Below, piece after piece: positions 1 to 9,400 of a DNA stretch of 27,500 nt; positions within the stretch are counted from its first letter, which is position 1; each line of letters opens with the position of its first letter. The notes beneath the pieces are model-generated. The model worked only from the letters and a program-made list of their open reading frames with translations, did no database searches and was not told the DNA's origin. The stretch comes from Prorocentrum cordatum (lineage: Eukaryota; Sar; Dinophyceae; Prorocentrales; Prorocentraceae), in assembly GCA_963575745.1 (NCBI GenBank), contig CAUYUJ010004358.1, positions 1 to 27,500 on the forward strand, given 5' to 3'. A program made the translations under genes and the position numbers.

Positions 1-254
1 CCCCAGGGATGGCGAGGTGCAATTTCAATCCGCCGTGTGTACCCACTGTGCTGGGCCCCCCAGCAGGCCTCGAAAGTGGCGACAGTTTCACAGATCGCAG
101 TCCCCCAGCTGGCACGCAGCGACGAGCGAGGCAAAAGGCAAGGGGGAAGAGAGGGGCGGGAAGGGGCGGGAAGGAAGGAAGGAAGTAAGGAAGGCGACGC
201 GCGAGCAGTGCTATATTCAAAACGAGAACCCAACGCGGGAGGGTGGGGAATAAT
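1..254. other. Unassigned sequence before the triplet field
   Basis: No gene is recognisable. Bases about 128-200 are purine-rich (GGGAAG/GGGGCGG/GGAAGGAAGG runs) and lead into the triplet repeat. The short open frames here have no family features. Confidence 0.6.
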
Positions 255-2281
<2,027 letters not shown>

Positions 2282-2304
2282 TCGACTGAAGGAAGGAACG
2301 TGGA

Positions 2305-2466
2305 CGAGAAGAGGAGGAGGAGGAGGAGGAGAAGAGAGGAGAATGAAGAGGAGGAGAAGAGAGGAGGAGGAGGAGGAGGCGGAGGCGGAGGCGGAGGAGG
2401 AGGAGGAGGAGGCGGAGGCGGAGGAGGAGGAGGAGGAGGAGGAGGAGGAGGGAGGGAGGGGGGAGG
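2305..2466. repeat. GGA/GGC polypurine microsatellite
   Basis: Nearly pure purine on the + strand: GAGGAGG runs with GGCGGAGGC interruptions, ending in GGGAGGGAGGGGGGAGG. It starts about 25 bases after the TAC field ends. G-runs of three or more give the + strand quadruplex potential. Confidence 0.95.
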
Positions 2467-2597
2467 AATCAAGCTAGGTGCGCTCGCGTCATATCTGACA
2501 TCCTACCCCTCCCTCCCATCCCTTACCATGGCGTAGATCCCCTCTCTACTCGCACAGTCGGATGTCGAGCAGGGCAATGATCCCGAAAGGGTACGCG

Positions 2598-2894
2598 ATG
2601 CATTGTAGAGCACGGCATGGCATGGCGTAGAAGAGCACCGCAAAGCGTAGTATGTCACAGCATGGCGTGGCGTGGCGTAGTGAAGAATTGCATCACAAAA
2701 CTTTGCAACGCAAAGCATGGCATCGCACAGCGGCCCCGAACATAACATTGCATAGCATGGCGTTGAAGATCAAAGCGTAGCATGGCATAGCACGACGTGG
2801 CACTTAAGCACTGCATATCACAGCTTCAGCTGAAGGCATGGCATCGCGCAGCGGAACGCAACCTAGCATTACATTGCATGCCGTGGCATGGCAC
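2598..2894. repeat. Degenerate pentamer field (GCATG/GCRTR type)
   Basis: GCATG, GCGTG, GCGTA, GCATC and GCATA follow each other in a loose 5-base rhythm, for example GGCATGGCATGGCGTAG near 2613 and CATGGCGTGGCGTGGCGTAG near 2661. The phase drifts, so this is an old pentanucleotide array. Related TTGCA-type runs occur near 14653-14678 and 17015-17065. Confidence 0.75.
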
Positions 2895-3095
2895 GGGAAA
2901 TGACGCCAGCGCTGCAGCGGGAGCACGATTCGGAACGAGCGGAAGCGCGGAAATGAAGCCAACGCTGCAACGGGAGCACGATTCGGAACGAGCGGAAGCA
3001 CGGAAATGAGGCCAGCGCTGCAGCGGGAGCACGATTCGGAACGAGCGGGGCCCGGAAATGAGGCCGGCGCCTCAGCGAGAGCAGCATTTTGAAAA
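2895..3095. repeat. 53-bp tandem repeat, about 3.5 copies
   Basis: The unit GGAAATGANGCCAGCGCTGC... returns at 2898, 2951, 3004 and 3056 (spacing 53, 53, 52). It contains GGGAGCACGATTCGGAACGA. The last copy decays after 3066 into sequence with an A8 run. Confidence 0.9.
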
Positions 3096-3194
3096 AAAAT
3101 GCAGGCGAAAAGCCAACTCCGGGGAATCCTGTGTGTAAAAAACAGTACGCGTCATCAGGGGAAGGAGGAGAGTAGTATTCATATTGAGTAATTG

Positions 3195-3262
3195 TAGAGG
3201 GGGGAGGAGGGAGGCGGGAGTACAAGGGAGAGGGAGGAGTAGAGGGGAGAGGGAGGAGGAAG
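3195..3262. repeat. Purine-rich GGGAGG tract
   Basis: Imperfect GGGAGG/GAGGGG runs on the + strand with few pyrimidines. Low-complexity DNA; no coding signal. Confidence 0.8.
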
Positions 3263-3560
3263 TGTACCAGCTGTTGCCGCCCGCTTCGCGCTAGGCGACT
3301 ACGCTCGGCGGAAACCGCGGCGGGCATCGCGCGCCACGAGCATTGCCGCCACGGCGCCGCAGGCGCTGAGTGGAGTGATGAAAAAACTGCATCTGCGCTG
3401 ACCCACCCTCCCTGGCGTGCGGATCGTGCCGGGGTCGGCCCTGGAGGTGCCGCCGCCAGGAGGGCCTGGCGCGCATTCAAGGCACGCGCGGAGCTCTTCA
3501 AGTTTGTATTGATGCTGTGCTTCCTTCTTCAGTTTGAGTCCTCAGTGTCGAACATGCACT
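3263..3560. other. No recognisable gene
   Basis: GC-rich sequence between the purine tract and the 62-bp repeat family. Open frames on the - strand are Arg/Pro/Ala-rich and show no domain I recognise. Confidence 0.5.
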
Positions 3561-3564
3561 TTTG

Positions 3565-4088
3565 AGCGCTCCAGAGGGCTCCTTGGGGCTCTTGGGCGTT
3601 CCTGAGGGGTGCAGGGCAGGATTCCTTGGCTCCTTGGGGCTCCAAGGCTCGGATTCCCAGGACGCCCGATATAGACACGGAAAAAAAAATACGATGCCCA
3701 ATAACACATGCTGTCCAAAGACGACAGCGGCCGCTGTTGGGCAGGCGGCCTTCTGTCTCGAAGGGGCACCGTCCTCGGCGATGCCGCAAGCGAGCTCCGT
3801 CCAAAATGAACAGGCTGTCGGTCTTGGTACCCATTTTTTCTGTACACGTTTCGATCGTCCCGACGCCAAGCACTCTTGCGCAGTCCTGGGGGCTGAGGGC
3901 CCCCTGGGGATCCCAGGGCTCCGATTCCCAGGCACTCTTGCGCGCTGCTGGGGCTGATGGGCTCTTTCGGGATCCCACGGCCCGGATTCCCAGACACTCT
4001 GCGCGCTCCTGGCTGGGGTTGAGGGGGCTCCTTGGGAATCCCGGGGCCCTGATTCCCAGGCACTCTTGCACGCTCCAGGGGCTGATGT
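3565..4088. repeat. 62-66 bp repeat family, cluster A
   Basis: The unit CACTCTTGCGCGCTCCTGG followed by GGGATCCCAGGGCTC and GATTCCCAGG recurs with starts at 3871, 3933, 3995 and 4061 (spacing 62, 62, 66). A more diverged pair of half-units lies at 3565-3665. About 205 bases of non-repeat sequence (3666-3870) separate the two parts. The same unit occurs in the same orientation at 11230-11455, so the family is dispersed. The 220-residue - strand open frame over this block (3498-4160) is a by-product of the repeats. Confidence 0.9.
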
Positions 4089-4279
4089 TCTATTTGGTGG
4101 CGCGCAAAGGGGGGCATGGGGGAAGGAGGGGAGGCTTCTTAGAAGCAGCCTCCTTCTCATACATGGTCGTTAACGGGCTTTCTTACGGGCGCCGCGAATC
4201 GTCAAATCCCCCTCCTCGGGCCTCGGTGGGACGGACGGGGGTGGGACAGCGAAGGGTGTGCTCAGTGCTGCGAGAGACC

Positions 4280-4954
4280 GTCCATTAAACATGGGCTTGA
4301 ACTTGAAATAGTTCAGGCCTCCTCACCCGCACAGCGCGCCGTCCGGGCAGGCGGCCATAGCAGCCACGAAGCTTTCGTGGGTTGCCGCGCGTGTGCTGGG
4401 GACCTCGCTGGTGCGCGAGGAGGCGGTGGAGGGTTGGGTGGACTACGCCGCCCACAACCTCGATTAATATTACTGGAACGAGCCGTCCCCGACGACGTCG
4501 ACGACGAGGACTGCACCGAGCCCGTCGCGATGCCCCCGAAACCATGGGAGCAGAGTCCACTATCTTCAGCGGGCCGAGGACAAGAAGGGCCTCAGCGTAC
4601 TGCTGGTGACGAAATTCACGAGCACGGCGGGCGAGCGCAGGTGAGTGGCGATCGATCCGACGGGAAGGCTCCAAGTGATCGACCTCTCGGTGGCGATGAA
4701 GGTTCGATCGACCAAAACTTCGCGGGCGTGGACCACAGGGCCTTTCCGGGTACGTCGGCTCGAGAGAAGGGCATGACGGTGGAAGCGGCGGATCGCGCGA
4801 TAGCTTCAGGGGGCACGACGACGACGGCGACCATCACCCGAGATTACTATCGACGGAACCTCACGGGCAGGAAGGGCCACCGCTTCTTCCTTGGTCTGGC
4901 AGTCCGTCGCCCACTTCTTCAGGGGCGTCTACTCCGCGCGACGAGGGCGCGGCG
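4280..4954 (+). other. Coding-like fragments upstream of the retroelement
   Basis: Several short stretches have protein-like composition but change frame and meet stops. Around 4367-4470 a frame reads ATKLSWVAARVLGTSLVREE. Around 4553-4631 another reads HYLQRAEDKKGLSVLLVTK before a TGA. They could be the 5' part of the retroelement below or another decayed gene; I recognise no family. A small perfect hairpin (CCACGAA-GCT-TTCGTGG) lies at 4364-4380. Confidence 0.3.
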
Positions 4955-5870
4955 ATGTCCGACGGCGAGGAGGGGGCAGTCGAGAAGGAGATGGTCAAGC
5001 AGCTCATCGCGGTGGCGGAGAAGCTTTCGGCACTGGAAACCGTGAGATCGACGCCTCCACCTGCGCCGCCGCCTGCCGCGGCCCTCGCGAGCCTACCCTT
5101 CGGAACTCTGAGTGGGGGCTCGGAATCGGGAGCGGGCGCGGCACTGCGATCAGACGATGTCGCACCTTCTCGAACGCTTGGACAAGCACGAGGAGATTGT
5201 TCAGAGCGACAGCCACGCCGCTATGACAGGACCTCCCGCGAGTTCGCACGAGGCCGCGGCCCAGAATCCAGAGGGGGAGGCTCTCCCGCGCGCGGCCGGG
5301 GCGACTCTCTCAACGGAGAAGCGGAACGCGTTCTCCCCCAGTGTAGGCTGGACGCTCCCAGGCGGCATCAAGACGAGAATGGCTCCCTCCATGGCGGCGA
5401 GGCCATACGAGAACGGGTCGACGGCGGTGGCGGCGATCCGCGAGATGATTCGCCCCAAGCAGCTGAACGGCAACCGCATGGCCGAGCAGATGCCACTGAT
5501 CAGCGCGATGATCGACTTGTCCATGATCGAGGCGCCCGCGGAATGGATCAACTACAAGACCACCGAGCTCGCCATGAGTCCATGAGGAGGTCGCACGGGA
5601 TCGAGCGCGCGTTCGAGAACGCGAAGCAGCGCAGCGACTGGAAGCCCCCAAACAGCGCCAAGCAGGGGTGACATCGCGGGTCAACTGCACCGTGTCGCAG
5701 GGGCTCGACTCGTCCAAGAGCGACCAAGAGGGCGCGCTCGTCGATGGCGCGGAGAAGGAGCTTCGGGAGCGGCTGGGCCATCGCGCGCTGCTGGCAAAGT
5801 CCCTCGACGAACTGAACAACCACAAGAACGCCGCGGCCAGGAAGGGCGAGTGGCGGGCGAGAAGGGGCCC
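4955..5870 (+). pseudogene. Gag-like first region of a decayed retroelement
   Basis: A coding signal can be followed through three frames. From ATG 4955 an acidic start (MSDGEEGAVEKEMVKQLIAV) runs to about 5158 and includes a proline-rich stretch. The signal moves to the next frame (SHLLERLDKHEEIV) until a stop near 5583, and passes MAEQMPLISAMIDLSMIEAP on the way. It then moves to a third frame from 5581, rich in Arg, Glu, Gln and Ala (HEEVARDRARVREREAA), as in a coiled coil. No catalytic motif is visible. Its place just upstream of a reverse transcriptase on the same strand suggests a gag-like structural region, but that is inference from position. The two frame changes mean it cannot be translated as it stands, unless introns lie at those points. 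Confidence 0.4.
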
Positions 5871-6580
5871 AAAGTGCAGGCGCAGGGCCCAGGCCCAGCG
5901 CGTTCTAGCCGCTGCTGTCTGGTTGGCAGCTGCCCATCCCATCTGCGCGCGACAGCGTTTCTTTGCATCATACCTTACCATGACTGTGAGAGGGGAATGC
6001 GCGTTCCAGTCAGATGGTCGAGTGAGAGACCCGCTGGAGGCGCTGCTGGCCCTGTGCCCCCCCGGGCCCACGACGTGGACATCGGGGCGGCCCAGATCAC
6101 GGACAGCTTAGGAGAAGGCGATATGGGTGGGTGGGTGTGGGGGGGGGGGGGGCAAACGCAGTCATGGGGTCTGTCTGGCCACTGCGATCGACCTCGAAAC
6201 GCTGCATGGGGCAATGCGAAGGAGTGGGCGACGTGCCGCGCACGAGCTGCCGAGAAGGAGCTTTGAGAGGGTGCCGCAGTGCCACGGCGAGGCCCACGAC
6301 CTGAAAATGCGCGCCTCCGACGCCGAGCCAGCATTTGAGCGGCTGGCCTTGCGTGCCGCACCGGGGCCTCACGTGGCCTCGCGGCGCCGCCGCGCGGGGA
6401 ACTCACGCCCTCCGCGAGCGGCAAGCGGGGGCCGAGCCGTGTGGCATCAAGCTGGCCTCAGAGAAGGCCAGGTACTACTTCGACAAGTCCCATGAGAAGA
6501 TGGCCGCGCCGCCGAGCCAAAGCAAACGAGGCCGACATCGAGAACGCGCGCGCCCGCGCCGACCTAAGCCCCCGTCGCAG
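5871..6580 (+). other. Spacer between gag-like region and reverse transcriptase
   Basis: No domain recognised. A 14-base G run lies at 6139-6152, directly after a GGGTGGGTGGGTGTG tract, giving quadruplex potential. A short coding-like stretch occurs near 6453-6510 (IKLASEKARYYFDKSHEK). The region may hold the poorly conserved N-terminal part of the pol protein. Confidence 0.35.
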
Positions 6581-6584
6581 GTCG

Positions 6585-7530
6585 GCGCGGCTCGACTTCG
6601 CGGTTCGGCTCCGGGAGTCAGGGATGCTGGGATTTACCCGCGTTTGCAAGGCGGGGGTGGCCGTGTTCGCCGCGATGAAATAGGCTCGCGAGGACGGGGC
6701 GCGCGTGCCGAGGCCCGATCGGTAAATGAGGCGCGACAACAAGCGCTTCGTGAGCCCTCATCGCCTCAACGCGGGGCCCCCGATGGCGATGGCGGAGCTC
6801 GACCTGTCGGGCGAGGTGGCGCAGGGCAGAGCGTTGAAATCGACGCGGGGGGACGTGCCCGACTTTCACAAATGCCAGAGCTGCTCAGAACTCTGTCCGC
6901 GCATCGTACACGGTGGCATCTCGATCGACGAACTTTTGAAGGAGCCAAAGAAAGGAGCATGAGAGGTCCGTTCGCGGCGAAAGGAAGTCGGCACCTCTGC
7001 TTAAGCGCGATGCTGATGGGCTCCAGCTGGTCTCCAGCGATCTGCAGCGGAGCGCAAGAGGACATCATCTGCGATCTACCTGGCTTTCCGCGTCGCGGTC
7101 AGCTTCTGCGTGGTCTGGCGCCGCCCAGCTTTGCCGAGGTGGCCTTTTATCTACTGGGCCTTCAGGGGCGGCCTCGCGCTCCTGCCTCTGGCGAACGAGG
7201 GCGAGTCCGCGAGGGCAAGGGCGGCGAGGGGGGCGGCGCGCGCGAAGTTGGAGGAGGCGGGGTTGGACGCGCACAAGGACGTCGCGGGAGAAGCTTTGCC
7301 TCCGTCGCCGGGGAGGACGATCGCCGACTAGCCCTGCCGCTCGATGGCCCCCAGGGAGAAGATCCAAAGCGTAACTGGGGCGACGGGAGCTTCGCTGGCT
7401 CGAGGTCGTGCTGCGTCTCGGGAGTTATCGCGGATTCTGGGGTCCTGGATTTGGTCGGCTACGCGCGGGGCCCCTGCTCCAAATTCGCGACGAAATGCGA
7501 GGGGGGGCGACGCGAAGCGCGACCTGCCGG
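6585..7530 (+). pseudogene. Reverse transcriptase of a DIRS-like retroelement, decayed
   Basis: Reverse transcriptase motifs appear in the expected order but across frames. Near 6600-6680 LRESGMLGFT and KAGVAVFAAMK match the region before the palm; a stop lies at 6681-6683 and another just before 6726. RRDNKRFVSPHRLNAGPP (from 6729) fits the D-x-R-x-x-N-x-x-F region. Motif A is present as GDVPDFHKC with Asp codons at 6852 and 6861. Motif B is MLMGSSWSPAIC from 7010, in a different frame. The catalytic Y-x-D-N of motif C is no longer readable around 7145-7165, although the following ARAKLEEAGLDAHKD fits the palm end. RAASRELSRILGSWIW (about 7400-7450) fits the thumb/connection seen in this element class. 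Assignment rests on motif order from memory. Stops and frame changes make an active enzyme impossible. Confidence 0.72.
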
Positions 7531-7960
7531 AGAGCGTGGCGAACGAGCTTCACGCGATGCATCACCTGGCCCCCCTGATGCACGCGCGCCTGGAGGCTCA
7601 GCGGAGCGAGGTCGCGTTCGCCGCGCACGCGAGCGAGACAGGCGTCGGCGCGGTAGAGACGAGTTTCTCGGGACGAGGTGATAGCAGAAGTGGGCAGGCA
7701 GTGGGGGGCCCAGCAGCCGCGCGAAACGGCGAGGGGCGACGAGGGGGAGCGGCTGCTGAGCGGGAACGCACTGGCGCGCTCGAAGCGCGGCATCCCACTG
7801 GTGACCAGCGAGAGCGAGGCGCCGCCTCAGCGCTGGATAGCCGATGCGTCAACTGGCTATCTGGCTACGGCGGCTTCGGGAAAGAGGTGCCGAGCGAGGG
7901 CGACGCTCCGGAGCCGCGCCGCGGCCTCCTGCGCCCGTCTTTCGTCGAAGGGGGGTGCAA
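7531..7960 (+). pseudogene. RNase H domain, first part
   Basis: LPESVANELHAMHHLAPLM leads into AAHASETGVGAV at 7620-7655. In related retroelements this site reads Asp-Ala-Ser-x-x-Gly, with the Asp as a catalytic residue. Here codon 7626-7628 is CAC (His), one base away from an Asp codon. The signal moves one frame at about 7672 into DEVIAEVGRQWGAQQPRET. Around 7834 RWIADASTGYLATAA may be the following strand. The rest of the RNase H fold is not contiguous: it resumes after the methyltransferase-like segment and again after an inserted element. Confidence 0.65.
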
Positions 7961-8545
7961 GGACATCTCGTTTGTGCTGTTTTCTCGGTGCACGTGACGC
8001 CTCCCCCGGCCGCTTGGATTCGAAGCCTCCGCGGCCTCTCGCTCCAGCAGGTGCGGCGGGTCCGCGAAGAGAACGCTCTAACACAGGCGGCGATATCGAT
8101 GTGCTTTGCGCGTCTAGCAGCTGGCGTGGGCTTCATTCCTTGAGAACCCCAGAACCTCCATGATCTGGGAGCTCCCCGAGATGGTCAGTTTGATGGCGCA
8201 GTCGGGCGTCTTCGTAGTGGGGATCGCGCACTGCGCCTTCGGAGCGAAGCGGATGAAGCCGACCCCCCTGCTCACGAACGTGGACGCGCTGAAAGAGCTG
8301 GCATGCCGCTGCTAGAGGGACCACCGACATCAACAGCTTCGAGGAGGGAGCTCCGATGGTCAACTGTGGACTCGCCTCGCCGCCGTCTGCCCGCCGCAGC
8401 TGGGCAGCGTGCACGTGGGGCTGGTGCGAAAGGCGATCGGCGCAAAGGAGCTCATCATTCACGACTGGCAAGTGCGCGAAGTTCGGAGTCCCCTGGACAG
8501 ACCCAAGGCAGTCCTGGATCGCAGGGCAGAGAAATCGAAATGGCA
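7961..8545 (+). pseudogene. DNA-methyltransferase-like segment inside RNase H
   Basis: ISFVLFSRCT, a TGA at 7995-7997, then RLPRPLGFEAS resembles the SAM-binding motif I of cytosine-type DNA methyltransferases (F-x-x-x-F-S-G-x-G-x-L ... G-F-E). The first Gly is replaced by Arg. From 8046 another frame reads QQVRRVREENALTQAAISMC. After a frame change at about 8138, LENPRTSMIWELPEM (8139-8183) and HCAFGAKRMKPTPLLTN give the pattern ENP-xx-S-xx-W then C-x-FG-x4-KPT-x3-TN. A single TAG at 8313-8315 interrupts the frame, which then stays open to a TAA at 8583 (DGQLWTRLAAVCPPQL). Only about 100 bases separate the motif I and ENP regions, so the part that should carry the catalytic Pro-Cys motif is missing. 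I recall the same ENP/FG/KPT layout in dinoflagellate retroelement proteins, but a search was not possible. Confidence 0.62.
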
Positions 8546-8748
8546 TCTATCATGGAAAAAGTTTGGCTGCACGATGACAACGTAAACGTGCAGAGGACGA
8601 GGGCAATTTCGTCTGTGGCAAGGCATCTCTGTGCTGCTCGTCCAAGTGCTGGTTCAGCCGTTTCGTGGCCCTATGCGACTCGATAATGACAGCCAGAGCG
8701 GGGATAAACATGAGAAGCTCGTCTCGGCCTTTGATGACACAGTTGGAA
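8546..8748 (+). pseudogene. RNase H domain, middle part
   Basis: MEKVWLHDDNVNVQRTRAIS (from 8552) matches the INVLE-x-RA helix that carries the second catalytic acid; the Glu position reads Arg here. After a frame change, ALCDSIMTARAGINMRSSS (from about 8665) matches the D-S-x-x-x-x-G-x-x-x-RSSS block of the same domain, with the catalytic Asp kept. The reading stops being RNase H at PLMTQLE (about 8748), where the inserted element begins. Confidence 0.65.
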
Positions 8749-8779
8749 CTTGTTTTTTATATTATCCGCGATAATGGGC

Positions 8780-8812
8780 GTGATCGGGGGGGGGGTGGCC
8801 CCCCACGATCAC
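8780..8812. repeat. Strong G/C hairpin in the left end
   Basis: GTGATCGGGGGGGG pairs with CCCCCCACGATCAC at 13 of 14 positions. It could form a very stable cruciform or hairpin at the insertion end. A similar but weaker block occurs at 9231-9262. Confidence 0.8.
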
Positions 8813-8849
8813 ATCATGGCGGGTTTCGGCCTCCCGGGGCCTGTTTCGA

Positions 8850-8990
8850 GCCCCCGGGCCCTCGGGAGGAGGAAGATAAGGAAAAAGGAGAGGGAGCAGA
8901 GGAGGAAGAGGGGATTGAGGAGGAAAAGAAGGAGCAGCAGCAGAAGCTCGAGCAGGAAGAACAAGGAGGGCGAGCGATGACGAGGAGAAA
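8850..8990. repeat. Purine-rich GGAGGA/GAAGAA tract
   Basis: Mostly A and G on the + strand (AGGAGGAAGATAAGGAAAAAGG...). The frame starting at 8665 reads it as a Glu/Lys/Gln-rich run and stops at the TAG inside the spliced-leader relic (8998-9000). It lies inside the insertion. Confidence 0.8.
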
Positions 8991-8993
8991 CGA

Positions 8994-9030
8994 TCTGTAG
9001 CCACTTTGACTCAAGCCAATTTAGCTCTTC
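8994..9030 (+). other. Tandem relict dinoflagellate spliced leader (DinoSL)
   Basis: 8994-9015 matches the 22-nt DinoSL at 19 of 22 positions (counting the variable first base). The three differences are all transitions: 8996 C to T, 9004 T to C, 9009 G to A. It is followed without a gap by CCAATTTAGCTC (9016-9027), which matches the start of a second leader truncated at its internal AG (10 of 12; 10 of 15 to 9030). A full leader followed by one lacking its first seven bases is the known signature of a trans-spliced mRNA that was reverse-transcribed, reinserted, transcribed and trans-spliced again. The downstream sequence should therefore derive from mRNA. Confidence 0.85.
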
Positions 9031-9045
9031 CCGAACGGGCCCCCA

Positions 9046-9195
9046 ATGGACCCTAAAGATTCCTCCTCCCCCTCATCATCATCATCATCATCATCGTCAC
9101 CACCTTCTTCGTCATCGTCACCCTTATGTAGTTATCATCACCATCATCACCGCCGCCATCACTGGGAAACCATTGAGATTCTCTGGAAACCCTGA
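9046..9195 (+). CDS. Small Ser/His-rich open frame after the spliced-leader relic
   Basis: This 49-residue frame starts at the first ATG after the relict leader (MDPKDSSSPSSSS) and ends at a TGA at 9193-9195. It contains a serine run from a TCA microsatellite, a His cluster (CSYHHHHHRRHHWE) and a short tail (TIEILWKP). If the relic marks a reinserted mRNA, this frame is where the original coding region would begin, but low complexity makes chance equally possible. A short duplication (GGAAACC...GAGATTC / GGAAACCCTGAAGATTC) follows at about 9169-9207. No function can be assigned. Confidence 0.25.
   Translation: MDPKDSSSPSSSSSSSSSPPSSSSSPLCSYHHHHHRRHHWETIEILWKP
9066..9150. repeat. TCA/CAT trinucleotide microsatellite
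   Basis: Seven or more perfect CAT units followed by diverged CATCGTCAC and ATCACCATC units. It lies within the insertion that splits RNase H. Confidence 0.9.
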
Positions 9196-9292
9196 AGATT
9201 CCTTGAGACATGTGGGCAAAGCAGCGTGACGTGATCAGGGGGGGAGGGGCGGGGGCGATCACGAGCGTTATCGCCCAGACCAAAAAAACAAG

Positions 9293-9400
9293 CTCTTGAG
9301 GAAGATCGGTCCTATCACTCCAGCGACGGGCGCGAGGCTGACTCTCAGGTGGATCCCCACGGCTATGAACCTAGCGGACGGCCCGTCACGAGGGGAAAAG
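9293..9400 (+). pseudogene. RNase H domain, C-terminal part
   Basis: LLRKIGPITPATGARLTL is followed by RWIPTAMNLADGPSRG. This matches the W-x-P-x-x-x-N-x-AD-x-PSR end of retroelement RNase H, and the last catalytic Asp is kept (codon 9377). The piece directly continues the part that ends at 8748 and so fixes the borders of the insertion. Around 9395-9402 the signal changes frame into the recombinase linker. Confidence 0.8.

Larger units (their letters stand above)
8749..9292. mobile_element. ~544 bp insertion with imperfect inverted ends, inside RNase H
   Basis: The left end (8749-8786) and the reverse complement of the right end (9255-9292) share CTTGTTTTTT, then GCGATAA, then CGTGATCG, about 29 of 38 positions. 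Each end also carries a block bounded by GTGATC and GATCAC around a G/C run (8780-8812 and 9231-9262, 33 and 32 bases). RNase H reads up to the left end and resumes directly after the right end (LLRKIGPITPATGARL from 9293), so this is a true insertion. TTG occurs on both sides of the junction, but no clean target duplication is preserved. The interior holds a purine-rich tract, a spliced-leader relic and a TCA repeat. No transposase is present, so a non-autonomous element is likely. A retroposed cDNA ending in the A7 run at 9282-9288 is the alternative for the right half. Confidence 0.6.

Noticed and set aside
3498-4160. 220-residue - strand open frame with repeated Gly/Pro/Arg words
   Set aside because: It translates the 62-66 bp repeat units. 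The same words appear at 11213-11830 in other frames, as expected from a DNA repeat.
6335-7681. 448-residue + strand open frame taken as one protein
   Set aside because: Only short parts (motif B near 7010) are real coding signal. The rest is Arg/Gly-rich shadow while the retroelement signal lies in other frames.
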